64,000 nucleotides of DNA from positions 48,463,501 to 48,527,500 of the forward strand of contig NC_068558.1 of NCBI RefSeq assembly GCF_022201045.2, in the 5' to 3' direction. Made by a program: the position numbers and the translations under genes. Each line of letters opens with the position of its first letter. The first letter of the stretch is position 1. Of the stretch, positions 13,084-25,010 are shown piece after piece. The DNA comes from Citrus sinensis (taxonomy: Eukaryota > Streptophyta > Magnoliopsida > Sapindales > Rutaceae). Below the pieces are notes generated by a model that saw only the letters and a program-made list of their open reading frames with translations, was not told where the DNA came from and ran no database searches.

Positions 13084-15216
13084 TTGCGTGCATGTGTGTG
13101 TGTGTTAATAAACATAATTTGTGAGATATTGTACATTAAAGTTTAAACTAAGCTTATTTGCAGGAAGCATTAGATTGTTGTTCTGTGCATCAAATGGCGA
13201 GATATACAATGTTGTTTTCGAGTTTATATAATACCTTAGTGATGAATTTGTCAATAAAAATTTAGGGTTTGTGATAAATGGTTGTGTAAATTATTTTTAT
13301 TTTTTAAATTCAATTTGTAGTGTCCTTATCAGTGATTTCGTAAAAGAATATTCAGGCGATAAAAAATAGAGAGTCCTTTATAAGGTGCAAACAGCCCCAC
13401 CTATCAATTATATAAACGAGATATTTATTGAAGTGGATTTCACTTCATCTTGTTATTTCCGTTCTGAATCCATCCGAACCTCTTCGCTATCGCTGTGCAA
13501 CATGGCCCAAGGGCCTGGGGCCTAGGGCCTTGGGAAAAACAAAACAATGATTTTTCTATTAATATCTTGTTTAGTGACTGTTAAGACTTGTGAAGAATAA
13601 ATTTATAGTTTTGTTTAGACAATATGTTGATGAAGACTCATGCAATTTATTATTATTTTTTAATTAAAAAGAGGGGTTTGTATGGGAAATTATGATTCTT
13701 ATATTTTCATAATGGGTTCAACGTGTTCAAATAACTCCATCCATAAATTATGCACTAATTTTATAACCTCAGTTCAATTAAATTCCAAAATTATTCATAG
13801 TCATTGAATCTTCTAACTTATCAACTTTTATTTATTGGAAAAAAAATCTGTACTTTTTTTTTTTTTTGAGTGAGGTTGTGCAAAGCCATATTAATTTTTA
13901 AGCCCTAGTACTTGCTTTAGAATTCAAATACAACTAACCAGACAAAGTTTTTATACTAACTTCAATAAATTATAAGAAATAAAAAGATGAAATGATAAGA
14001 CAATATTGGAGATAAATGTGTATATATTCAATTACAATTGCATATATAATCAAACTCAATATTAATTATGCATTATATGGATAAAGAGTGGTAATTTTAT
14101 GATAAGAGAATTTTATACTTTATTACAACAAAGGATGAGTTAAAAAAAAAAAGATTTTAAACAGTGTATTTTAGTCTTATATATATTGAAAATTATATTT
14201 CTTATATCTTAATCTGTCCTGTACTGTAAAACTATTAAAATAAAGAGAGTGTTTTTTTTTTTTTTTAATGTTGTAAAGAGAGTGATTGAACCTTGGTTTT
14301 GTAAAGGGAATTCTTTATTTCTTTTCAACAATCCAAAGAAAGGAATTTTAGTAGTAAAATTGAACGCAACTTGAATTTGCTAATTCTTCTGTTCAGGTTT
14401 CGAGTTTTGACATTGCGCGAAAAGCCAAAAAGATGGAGAAAACAGAGTGGGCATTTTGAAGGCTTATTTTTTATTCGGAGAAGGTCAGAATAAAGTAAAA
14501 AAAAATGGAGGGTTGTTAGAAAAGTGAGACTTTTGTTATTATAATACCTTTTTATTTTATTTGGCCCTACGTATTAAAAATGGGCTTTTCAGGAAGTCAC
14601 TCCCTCTAGGCTTATATGTCATGTATAGCCTTCATGCTTGGGTGACCATCGATCATTAGCCTTCAGGGCTTTGCGATCCAAAAAAACCAAATTCACATGG
14701 CATGGCTCATTAAGGAAACACAAAAGAAAATGGCCTGTTTTCTGACTAGTGTGATTTATGTGTACAAACTTAGCAAAATGGCATTCTTGTTAACGTTACC
14801 TGGATTCTGTAAGTCCAAAGGATAAGTCATTGCAACAGGCTAGCTTAAAATCTGACATAATAGAATACGATGCTGTTCAAATGAAAAATCTGCACAGCTG
14901 ATAAGACACATCTTCCGTGCCAATGAGATTCGTAATACACTCTCCAACATGGTAAAATAAACACAGAAAGGGGCAAAAAAAAAAAAAAAGAGAGGCTTAA
15001 TTGAATCCGCGAGTCATTATCTGATTACAACTGTGAATAAAAAAATATTGCTAGAAAGAGCATTTATTCATCATCCTATACGAATGACGACCCCAAGCCA
15101 AGAGGCCAAATCAAGAGCCAAAAAAATATTCGTTGGGGGCAAAATAACTTGTGGCTATAAAATCTCGATAGGCATCTGTTAATGTATTTTATATATTAAA
15201 AAAAGAAAAACACAAC
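10861..15216. other. intergenic, very AT-rich, no gene seen
   Basis: About 4.3 kb without a supportable gene. An imperfect direct repeat of about 50 bp lies at about 12189-12284. A GC-rich patch near 13503-13535 is made of repeated gggcct-like words. The segment 14380-15216 is the 3' side of the desaturase gene and contains its likely 3' UTR next to 15216. Long AT tracts at 12300-12720 could be old transposon DNA, but I see no ends. Confidence 0.4.
13051..13084. repeat. (ATT)n microsatellite
   Basis: An uninterrupted run of about eleven ATT units, followed a few bases later by a short (TG)n stretch at 13094-13104. It is a simple sequence repeat and is likely polymorphic between individuals. 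Confidence 0.9.
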
Positions 15217-16560
15217 TCAGCCATGAGTATTAAGAGCTTCCCAAAGCAAATTCTTGGGGACAGGGTTTGTGAGGTCCCGAGCTTGCAGAGCAGCACCCCT
15301 CAGAGTCCTAATGGTCCACACATTGGCCTCAAAGAAGGACAAACTTCTGTAAGGCATATTGTGCTTCTTGCAAAGATCCCTCACCACCGGCGAAATCTTC
15401 CTCAATTGGCACCTTGGCAACCTTGGAAACAAATGATGCTCTAGCTGAAACTGCAACCCACCATGAAACCAATCCATCCAAGATGAGCAAGCAATATCCA
15501 ATGTCCCACTTGTTTGCTTCTCAAACCAGTCATTCCCTTTAGGCGGACCAAGATACACGTTTGCAGCAAAGTGGTTTAAACAAAACTGAATGTGTTGGAT
15601 GGCCGTGACAGTAAAACTTGCCATCACAAACATCACCCTTTCAGGCCAGTTTGGTAGATATGAAACTAGAAGTGGGAACCAAGTCCAAAAGACAAGAGTA
15701 CCCATGATGTTCAAGGCTCTATCTGGGACCTTACGCTTTGAAAACAATAACAAAAGTGTCTGTAAATATAAATTTACTCTGGCCACACACATAACAGGGT
15801 AAAATGTCCAATGCTGGTAACTCACAAGGAATCTAGCGACAGGATCGAAATCTAATTTTCTACCATAGAAGACAGATGTAATTGAATTAAATAAACGCGT
15901 AGATACCGCAAAAACTGGGATGTGTTGAAGATCTGGATCGTAATCAAGGCTGTTGCAAGCAATGTGGTGGGCATTGTGAGTCCACTTCCACCAAGCAATG
16001 CTGATTCCTGTTAAACAATTTCCTGAAATAAGCTGAGCAATTTTGTTAAACTTAGGACTTGTCATAACCTGATAATGCCCGGAATCGTGACCAACATAAG
16101 CACTTTGAATCCAAAGAAACCCCAACAACATGCCTGAACCCAAATGAGCCCAGACGCTCTCACAGCACAAAACGCCATAAACCACAACAACAAACATCAA
16201 TGCTACACATGTAAGGGCACAGGATGCCACGTGTTGTTTCTTTTCAAACATACCCTGTTTGGCAAACTCAATGTACAGTCTCCTGTAATCTTTTGAGATT
16301 TCAGATACTTCGAAATCTTGAACAAAATAGCCTGTAAAAAGTTTATCAAGATATTGCCAAGCGGTTCCTGGATGATACGCTATAAACGCATCGGTTACAT
16401 CTTGGCCAGCCAAATTCAAGAGCGGAACGTCGCCGCCAGGATGTTGTTTTGCCCATTCTGTAACGTCGTAAACTTTCCCCTGTATAGAGATCCACAAATC
16501 TTCTGCCTTGTTGTGGGTTCTAAGCTCTTCAGCCGTTATGTATTTTTTCTCGGCCTCCAT
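15217..16560 (-). CDS. SLD: delta-8 sphingolipid long-chain base desaturase, 447 aa
   Basis: An ER-membrane enzyme that puts the delta-8 double bond into sphingoid long-chain bases (4-hydroxysphinganine and dihydrosphingosine) of glucosylceramides and GIPCs. One intronless frame encodes 447 residues. An N-terminal cytochrome b5 domain (about 6-80) has the heme motif HPGG at 40-43 and a second heme His at 63. A front-end desaturase domain follows, with histidine boxes HDSGH (158-162), HNAHH (195-199) and QLEHH (372-376). The Gln in box 3 marks b5-fused front-end desaturases. Hydrophobic spans lie near 112-132, 140-156, 255-275 and 288-305. The length agrees with Arabidopsis SLD1/SLD2 (449 aa), and those genes are also intronless. 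Delta-6 acyl desaturase is the main alternative, but in ordinary higher plants this family is delta-8 sphingolipid specific. Confidence 0.95.
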   Translation of the reverse strand: MEAEKKYITAEELRTHNKAEDLWISIQGKVYDVTEWAKQHPGGDVPLLNLAGQDVTDAFIAYHPGTAWQYLDKLFTGYFVQDFEVSEISKDYRRLYIEFAKQGMFEKKQHVASCALTCVALMFVVVVYGVLCCESVWAHLGSGMLLGFLWIQSAYVGHDSGHYQVMTSPKFNKIAQLISGNCLTGISIAWWKWTHNAHHIACNSLDYDPDLQHIPVFAVSTRLFNSITSVFYGRKLDFDPVARFLVSYQHWTFYPVMCVARVNLYLQTLLLLFSKRKVPDRALNIMGTLVFWTWFPLLVSYLPNWPERVMFVMASFTVTAIQHIQFCLNHFAANVYLGPPKGNDWFEKQTSGTLDIACSSWMDWFHGGLQFQLEHHLFPRLPRCQLRKISPVVRDLCKKHNMPYRSLSFFEANVWTIRTLRGAALQARDLTNPVPKNLLWEALNTHG

Positions 16561-19119
16561 TAAGGCAGCAGATTGAAAAATTGGAAAGTGTTGTGGGGGA
16601 AGATAGGTTATGCCACCTGGGAAGCAAAATCAAATCAAGAAAATCCCGCAAGTTTTGCTCAAAGTGAAATAGCAAGGGATGTGATGATTTGGTTTGCTTT
16701 CGGTTTTTGAGATCTCTATTTTTATTTTTTCCCTCTCTGTGTTTCTTCGGAGCGTTTTTTATGATAATATTTTTGGGCTCTTTATCAGCGAGGGTTGCGG
16801 CTAAACGGTCATTTTGGTATGTTTCGTGGTAGGATACGTGTTGAGTAAAGTTGAGGTCGTCGCCATTCGCTTGTTTTAACCCTCCAAGTTATCTTCTTGC
16901 GGTTAACAGTAATCATATGTAGATAATAACATTCGGCTCCCTTTTTTTATTATGTTTTACCAAATAAGGATATCCTTCTTTTATTTATATTGAATAAATC
17001 TCTTAAAAATTGAATTTTAATTAGTATAAATATACGATACAATTTATAAATTTATGTGATTATGTTATTATTTAAACTGAATTCATATATTTCATTTATT
17101 AATTAATCATCCTACATCTTAATTCAAAGTTTCTAGCACACCGTCCTAATTGTAAAATACTAATCCTACCATATGTTCAAATTGCTTTACGGATTTTGAG
17201 AGCATTCTAGTTCTAGGGATTTTTAAGTGTGGACCTATTTGATACAGATAAATAAACTAATGTCTTTGATGGAAATACATAAAAAGTTAGGAAGCGGATG
17301 TTATTAGTCCTATCAACCAAATAACCTTTTTTCTTATTATAAAAAGGTGAAAAAAAAAACCTTTTCTTTTAAGCAAAACCTCAATCATGTTTGTAAGACG
17401 TGGGCCAACAGTTTGTCAGCCTGTGGCAGCACACGCTGTCGTCGTAGTCTTCTGGACGCGTTTTGGAGATATTTTTCCGGAATATTAATCGACTGCGTTG
17501 GAGATATTTTTTTCCGGAATAATAATCGCCTGCATTGTGAAAAGTGGATTCCACATTTATACCTGCGCTGTCAGCCTATTGACAGACAAAATTATTAAAT
17601 TTCACAGTTATTCCCTGAAATACCCTTTTTTTCTTTTCTTTTTCTTTTTTTGTTTTTGAATCCGTCCTTGAGATAGTTAAATCCAAAGTATTCATTTTTA
17701 CAATTAAATTTCAACTATTTTGTAAAACCACCGTTTTAATGAAGGGAGCCAGCCAAATTTAAGTAATGTTTTCTATTTTTTACTTTATAAGAAAAATTTA
17801 AAATGTCGGATGTTTGTCTTCTCAACAATCACGAATATGTTGTTGGAAGTAAAATTTAATCTTCCATTTAACCCATTATATTCACTCGGTTAATTTATTG
17901 ATTTACGTTGTAGAAAATCGGAAATGCGAATATGCTGATTTGGAGAGGCCAATAAAACGTGTGGGCAGAGTGCTTGCCAACACTTACGCTATATATCCCT
18001 CACCTGGAAGCTCGCATCGATGATCTTGATTCTTGAGAACCAACGCACGTAACTAAAAAGTCTCATTAGTCCCTCTCAAAAAAAGAAAAAAGTCTTATTA
18101 GTCAGTTGGGAAAAGATAATGTCATGTTTGGCAATTTACTAAGAAAATGTCATGTTTGGTAATTTACAGCTGTATATTTTCCAGATTTAGAACAGAGATT
18201 TGCTCTGTGACGGTGAAAAGACAGTAACTGAATATTTTAAGCCTATAGGCTACAGCCAACGCGAGCAGCACGTAACGTCTTTTACAACTATTCCTCGTGA
18301 AAATGGCATGGCAAGTACCTGCATTACTGCACATCCATGTGAGACTCTTTCAAATATGTCTGCCTGCCCCCGCCCATGATACCGCCATTAATTCTCCCCT
18401 GTTTTAGTTATAATCTTTCTTTTTCTTTCCCATTCTTCGTTTATATTATATTTTAAGAGATCTTGTTTGATAATCTATTGAGTAAATATATTTTATTTTC
18501 CAGTAGCGAAGATATTTTGTAGTTTCAAATTTTATATTGGGAATCGTCTATAGTTGGCCCTCGAGAAGATCGGCGAAAGGTATCTTCCCACCCTCCAGAT
18601 GTGGACGTTAATATGTAGCTGTAACGAATCAGCTTCATTGACACAAAAAAAAAAAAAAAAAGAGGCCATTTTTCTTTAACTATAACAATTATTAATTTTA
18701 CTTACTTTCCTTCAAATTTATCTCACCTCATAATAAAATTGCAAGACATATCATATAACCTGATCGCCTGTAGGTACGAGGATAGTCCTGTCATTATAAG
18801 GAAACCAGCTGTCGTGATTTTCTCTTTGGTAGGGGCTAAAATGATGTGAAATTGCGACCACAATCGAAAAGGAAATATAATATTCTTTTTTTTTTATGCG
18901 GAAGCATAGCAGAAGTTCAAAGGCGCATGGGGGATAAAAAGGCGTGACGCGATAGCATGTGTTAGCCATTGGGCTACAGCAGGCAATTCGAGCTACTCTT
19001 TCCTCTTTCTTGACCTCAACATGTTTCTAGTAGTATTATATATGTTAAGGGTCCCAATATATTCTAGGTTATAATACTATCTACAAAATTATGAACACTT
19101 ATAAAAATAACAGCATATG
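16561..19119. other. intergenic: SLD promoter side and AT-rich DNA
   Basis: 16561-16900 is the SLD leader and promoter (read leftward). At 17465-17533 a 34-bp stretch containing gagatatttttccggaat is present twice in tandem with small changes. A short palindrome (aaaaaggt...accttttt) lies at 17341-17369. No gene is supported; the frames at 17347-17598 and 18751-18969 are not conserved-looking. Confidence 0.4.
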
Positions 19120-19948
19120 TTACATATTGTAGCACAGAACAATATGTACATCGTTTATAATAGAGGCACTGATATCCAATTTGATCATCACAGTACTTGA
19201 ACCACAACTTTACGCATCCATATTTAGCAGAACATTCAATGGCAAGAAGCAATTTTGAAGTAAGAACAGCCACGGGAGTAATGCCAATTCCAGCTCCTGC
19301 ACGAGCAGCAGGAAGTCCCAAGAAAATTTTGGTAGGAGGAATATATGTATGAAGTCCAGTGATTCCATGCACTTTCAAGATTTCCAAGGTCTCTAGATGA
19401 GTATTGGCATGGAGGATGTGTTGTAAAATTGGACCAAAACGCAATCGAATGGACCCGTTTTAAGGCACCCTTAATCCAAGCATCAGGGTAAGGACATTGC
19501 GTAACTGCTGTTAAGTACATTTTCTTGCCTTGCAAGATCATCCGAATGCTGATTTGTGCCTCCTCCAATATCAAAATCAATTCCATCCAAATTAGAGGCG
19601 TCAGCAAGCGAGCGAGAGGATGATTGTCCCCCCCGAAGAAGTTGTCCAAAGATCGAAAGCTTCACTCCTCACTTTGATTCCTTTTGCTTGACAGGATTTA
19701 ATGTCGGCGCTTAGACTGGTGCAGCCGTTGCGGTATGGATTACAAAGGCCAGCAAGAGGTTGACTTGCTTTCAAAACATTGGAAGAAAGGCCATGTTCAG
19801 AAAATCATAGTTGCTTGTAACGCAAGTCTCCACCAAGATACCTTCATTTCCATTCTTGGCCCAATCGATTGCAATTCCACCGGCATCAATACCCGGTCAC
19901 TAGAATTAAGATTGCACTGAAGAGTGATGCATCAGTTTCTAACGCCAT
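19120..19948 (-). pseudogene. class III chitinase (GH18) pseudogene, copy 1
   Basis: This aligns along its length to the intact chitinase at 28531-29427 but needs several reading-frame changes. The remains begin at an ATG at 19948 and run through a GIAIDWAKNGNEG-like start, a QAKGIKV-like block, the active-site strand, the QCPYPDAWI block (about 19480-19500), the CQYSS block and the WFKYCDDQIGYQ end near 19165-19210. The matching reading switches between frames more than once (frames at 19483-19665, 19236-19649 and 19064-19444). The catalytic motif reads DGIDFDIGGG at about 19562-19591, so the acid/base Glu is Gly. A segment before the active site is also shortened. It is not expected to make active enzyme. 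Confidence 0.85.
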
Positions 19949-20329
19949 TTTGCACTGTTTGCTTTTATTAATTCACTCAATAGCAACTAGTGTTAAGTAT
20001 TTACCAAGCTATTGTTTCTCATGTGTTTAACTTATCGAAGAAGTATGTCTTCTTTTTCCCTTTTTTTTTTTTTTTGAGTACGTGACTTTACTATTGAAAA
20101 AAATTGCAGTGAGTGAACAATTAAAACAACAGCACATAAATGTGAATTCAATAAGTACATAATTGAAACAACAACAGAAGTTAATAAAGGAGCTACTGGA
20201 AATTGTAGAAACAACAACAATTAAACTGAAAAAAAATGAAATAGGAAAATCCGAGACCTGTTAAAATAGTTTCCTTAAAACAAATTTACTAACTACTATG
20301 GTGCTTTTAGTTTTGTTGGTATCTGTCTC
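19949..20329. other. short intergenic spacer upstream of chitinase copy 1
   Basis: AT-rich with poly-A/T tracts (20059-20076). It would have been the promoter of the pseudogene copy. No gene is seen. Confidence 0.4.
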
Positions 20330-21025
20330 CCAAGATACTATCTGTTAAAAAGGGAACGAATTATTTGTCAAGCACGAACAAATAATTCCAGCGAACAGCA
20401 ACAGAGTAGATTCTCGATCAAAACAGAATGACAACATTTGAAGTGCTCTGTGTGTATTTTGTTGTCTCAAACATTAAACAAATGAGGAAGACTGCCTTTT
20501 TATACACATGAGGGTATGCGCAAATTTAATTTCCTAATTCAATATATGAATTAATTTTGTTTCTGTAACAACCCATTGAATTGAAAAATTCAATTTTGTA
20601 ACATCTCAATAATTAAGTATCTATATATGTAAAATTTTAAGTGATTTTGGGCCGACATTCGTGTATGCAGGATGTGCGGGTGCACACCACTTCAACCAAA
20701 TCGGTCTTGGATATGCACCCCTCCTGCGCACGTGCGTGTGGATAGAGCCTCTATCTTTAAAATTCTTGCTTATACATGGATAAGTATATATATATAAACA
20801 CAAATGTCTTAACTTATTTTTCTCTTGTGGGACAAATTCTATTTCCTTTTAAATTTCCAACTTCAAGGGTGCACTTTTAGAGTCAATTTCTCATTTACCT
20901 AAGCATAATTTTGAGTGAATAAATATACCATTTCGTAGTGTTCGTGGAGTAGAATCCGAACATCTCGAGATTTTCCACTTTGCTTAGGTGGATCCCACTC
21001 AAAATGTGCCCTCAAAATAACATAT
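20330..21025 (-). mobile_element. possible LTR-retrotransposon LTR (solo or remnant)
   Basis: Fossil. Read on the minus strand it has the layout of a long terminal repeat: a CCCAC-rich upstream half (around 20830-21010), a TATA box (TATAAAA at about 20499-20505) and a following transcribed-leader-like part to about 20330. No gag or pol frame is attached, so it is either a solo LTR or an end fragment. The ends are approximate and the superfamily (Ty1/copia favoured) is inferred. Confidence 0.35.
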
Positions 21026-22939
21026 TAGTATGTTATATTTTTTCAACATTTACAGACTACAATCATTGGTTATCCCTATTTGATTTGCTCGATCTTTGGA
21101 CAACATGTATGTGATTTCATGCATTTAACATGTTAAGAAATAATAAGGATATCAACAACCTATAATGCTCCGTTATATGTAATACAAGATATTATACTCA
21201 TGGTGCATCTACTGAACGGGAATCAAAATAGGTTGGAATCAAAATAAGCAAGAATTGGAATGAGAATCAAAATAAGTCATTTATTTGAATTGTAGGAGTC
21301 GAAATCATAATAGACTCTATTCCTATTAATGTGTTTTACTTTATTTTAGAATCGGAATTGGACTAAGTTAAATTGTTACAAATTTTACTAAAAGGTCCTT
21401 AATTAACTATCGTCATAATTATTATTTTGTATTTTAATTATTGTGATTGTTATTATTAAAAATGAGTAATAATAATAATAATAATCCCTTTAAAAATAAT
21501 AATCAAAATTAGAATCATCATCATCAACAACAACAAGAGTGACAACAACGAATCATCATCGTCGGCATCATCATCATCATTAGATTAGAACTGTGCCCAT
21601 TGGAGATGAAATCGATATGGAGATGAAACCGGCAACCAGCAATTGTTCCACATCCGACGGACTAGTAACAAAAAGGACGGTGGTTGATTTTGGCAACAAC
21701 AAGGAGTTTGGCTTGTGACGACATTCGGCTGGATGGAGATTGAGGAGTTTAGTCAGGGATTTTTTTATTTTAAATTTTTTTATATTTATATTTTTTTTAT
21801 ATAAAGGGAGGGCATTTTGGAAACATTAAAATGTCAAGAGGGGTAGAATTTAAACTCTTGAAAATGAGAGACTAATTCCCACTCCATTTAGAAATCAATC
21901 TCCTATTTCTTATTCTCAAATTAGGCGAGTTCTACGATTTCGATTCCTATTTTCCATTCTACAAAAATAAGGGTAGAATTTAAACTCTCGAGAGTAGAAG
22001 ACTACTTCCCACTCTCTTTTGGGAACCAATCTCTCGTTCTTCTTACTTAAATTACTATGAATTTTACGATTTCGGTTTTTATTTTTGTTTTTATTATGTG
22101 AAATAAATATTATCAATAATTTTAATTTTTTAATCCAAAAAATAAACACATCATCAAGATAATGTTCACTCTTTTGGTCCCTCACTTTCGTCTAGTACTC
22201 ACCACTCACTCTGTTCAATTGTAACTTCACCGGGATCATCAACTTAGACTCAATGAGAAAATGACAAATGCATGGACAATAATGAGCAGCCAATTATCGT
22301 TGTCTAATTTATTTATGCGTCTCGATCATGTACTTATTGAGAAGATATTTTTGGCTTGGAAGAACTTGCACGTTGTTGTCCACAGAGCCGGTCCGGCAGA
22401 CTTCATTGACCAACTTGCGGTATTTTTTCTTTTTCTGTTGAGTGGTGTTGTCACCTTTCAAACTTAAAGTTCATTCAGTGGCTACAAAAAGTCTTGCCCT
22501 CTTTTGACTTGCGCTTGCACATTGTAAAATCTCCGGAGAATAGGGTGCTTCTTCGACTTGATCAACGGTCCTGATTCTCATGAATTCGGAAAGAGTTAAA
22601 AGTGAAGTCCAAAATGAAGAATAAGATAATATTTCCAAGTCGTTGATGATATTAATCGATTGATTTTTTATGTGGTTCTCTTATTGGACATTTTAACAAT
22701 TGCAATTAAAGCCATTGGTTGAAATATAGTTTGAATCTTTCATTGGTTGAAATATAGTTTGAATCTTTCAAAAGAAGTTGAAAAGGCATCAAAGGAATAT
22801 ATTGTCTTTATAAAGAATGGAATTATAAATTCATATTTTATAGATAAACAGTTATTTGAAATGAAGACTTATCAGTTTCTTTTAGATTTTAGGAATTTAA
22901 TGTCATATACCTTTAAATAATAGTACATAGGTAAGATTC
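21026..22939. other. intergenic, AT-rich with simple and tandem repeats
   Basis: A block at about 21205-22165 is built from GAATCAAAATA-like words, an (AAT)n run (21465-21490), an (ATC)n run (21505-21585) and an imperfect tandem duplication of about 125 bp (see separate entry). It looks like an old non-autonomous transposon without clear ends. A weak resemblance to the 5480-6005 block (gatgtgtttatt-type end at 22140-22155) suggests one family. 22165-22939 shows nothing definable; the 68-codon frame at 22261-22467 is not recognised. Confidence 0.35.
21836..22090. repeat. imperfect tandem duplication, about 125-130 bp unit
   Basis: The word gggtagaatttaaactct occurs at 21841 and again near 21969. 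Both are followed by a similar series (gagactaattcccactcc versus agactacttcccactctc, then caatctc...cgatttcg). The two copies differ by perhaps 20%, so the duplication is old. Confidence 0.7.
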
Positions 22940-23190
22940 AATCACTCTATTTTTTTTTGTCTGAATCACGAGGTGGTCTTGAGTGGGTCCCAATTATGAG
23001 AGGCACTTTTAAACCTGTATCACAACCCAAACTAATCCCCGCTTGTACCAGATCGGCCTATAAGAGGTAAAATACTGGTCAAAGTAGTGACTTTATATGA
23101 GAGCGGAGCTTGAACCCCTAACCTCTCTTAAGGAGTGAGAGTACCGAACCACTCACACCAATCAACTTTGGTTAATCACTCTATTTTTTT
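22940..23190 (-). mobile_element. tRNA-derived SINE with 17-bp target-site duplication
   Basis: A short retroposon on the minus strand. Its 5' end (high coordinates) shows a pol III A-box-like TGGTGTGAGTGG at about 23150-23161 and a B-box-like GGTTCAAGCTC at about 23107-23117. The body runs to about 22960 and ends in an A-tail (the T run at 22950-22958 on the plus strand). The flanks carry the same 17 bases, aatcactctattttttt, at 22940-22956 and 23174-23190. The body is about 215 bp, a usual plant SINE size. Confidence 0.8.
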
Positions 23191-25010
23191 AATTATTAAC
23201 TATTAATTACTAGATGAATTTTGTTAAGATAATTCTAAATATAATAAAATGAATGCTATATATATATATATATAATAAGAGTGGTGCTATTAAGACATAC
23301 CCCTCCAAAATCCAGCCATTTAAAGGGTATTTTCAAACAAACACATTAATTTCTTGATAAAATAATTTGTCTGTTTATCTTTCTCACTCTATCTCCTTTT
23401 CTTTCTCCAGCCCAAGAATCTCAAACTCTGTATACTGTTTAACGCATTTGGTTTTATCTACCATCGTCTTTTTTGCTGCTTATTTTCTTTAGAAACAAAA
23501 TCCCAAATGGTTTCTTTATTTAGTTTCTTAAAATTTGAAAACACACCACAATACACAAGTTTAATAGTTTCCGCTGTCTTGGATGAGAATTTTGAAAATA
23601 AATATGACTATAAGAAGGATATATAAAATTAAGGATTAGCAAGCTTTTTGCTAATTTCTTTTTTCAGATGCAAGTTTCATAATTACAAATGAGATATATC
23701 TAAAATAGGGTGTGAATATTTATAAATTAGAGATAAATTATGTCTTAACCAAGGATAAAAATGTAAAAATAGATAAAAATAAGTTTCATAAGATTATTAG
23801 TGGGGTGCCAGTAGCGCCATCTATAAAATAATTAAGTCCGTGCTAAAATAATATGTTTTCTAAAGATTTAATCTAGGTAATGCCCAGCTACTTGGCATTG
23901 GAGAGATTGAGCAACGTGAACTTCTACCCACCGGGCTGGCACTTTGTACAATAAGAGTCCTGTAATGGAGAAAAATGATAGAATATCAACCAATTGATAA
24001 TTACTATTTATATAATAATTTTTTAAAAATAAACACACACATATCATAACATTATTTACTTATTATATAGCTGACGTGATACCTTATTCTAGAATTTCTC
24101 TGTAATGGGAACTGCTTGCACTACTTCGGATCTCTTTCTTAATAGCAAAGGTGACTTTGAAGCATTGTGAATTGTGAAGGTTATGTATACGACAGCTGGC
24201 AGTGATGCGTTCCTCAACGGAGTTAAATTGCCTAAATTTGCGATAAAAATAATCCAGGGAAATTTGAAAAGTAAGTCCTTAACAGGGTTATTTTGCCAAC
24301 ATGACTTAATTAGTTATTTAGTTTGTTCTCACAAGATTGTGAACTTCACAGTGCAACAGAAAGATGAATTTAGCAACTAATAGTATAATTTAAAATTATG
24401 TAAACTTTTGTTTCATATAAATTTCTTAAAGAATAGTTATGATCAGGTGCTCACAATCGCATACCTTATCAACATTCTTCAGAGTGAGTTACTATTTACT
24501 ACTATTTTACACTTTGCGCATAGAATTAGTCCACAAAGTGTAAATATCTAAAAGTTGGGCGTATTTATTTCCAATCAAATTCAAATTTAGTAGATATTTA
24601 AAAGTTGTTAATATAAGATGTAGATTACAAAGTACTTTATACGCACAATTATTACAAACTATTTTATTCACAGTTAAGGACATAGGAAATATTGTGGCTA
24701 CCGGACCCTATATTAATCGTAGGTTTTATCTTCTGTGGGATACTCTCGCAGAATTAGAATCGATCTTGAGATGGGAGGGCAACTCTTGGGCTAGCAACAT
24801 TTTGTTCATTTGTATTGTGTTTTTTTTTTTTTTTTTTTTTTGGGGTAGGACTGCAATAATTTGAAATCACCACCATAAATATTTTTATAAGCAAAACATG
24901 AAATATAATAATTTTATTAGATAGTATATCTGAAGTCTAAAAGTACATAGGTAATAGAACCAGAAAAGCATGATAACAGCATATGTTTACATAATGATAG
25001 AACCAACAGG
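23191..25010. other. intergenic between chitinase pseudogenes, no gene
   Basis: Contains a (TA)n run at 23256-23275. Weakly inverted words near 23284 (gtggtgctattaagac) and 23805-23822 (ggggtgccagtagcgccat) may mark a degraded TIR element of about 540 bp. The 68-codon frame at 24174-24380 is not recognised. Poly-T runs near 24820-24840. Confidence 0.35.

Noticed and set aside
13503-13535. gggcct-rich palindromic patch as a regulatory element
   Set aside because: Short and isolated, with no gene nearby to regulate.
17347-17598. 83-codon plus-strand frame upstream of SLD
   Set aside because: Built over a tandem duplication and low-complexity start; no family resemblance.
18751-18969. 72-codon minus frame and tRNA-like words near 18960
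   Set aside because: No cloverleaf can be drawn and no B-box is present; the frame is not recognised.
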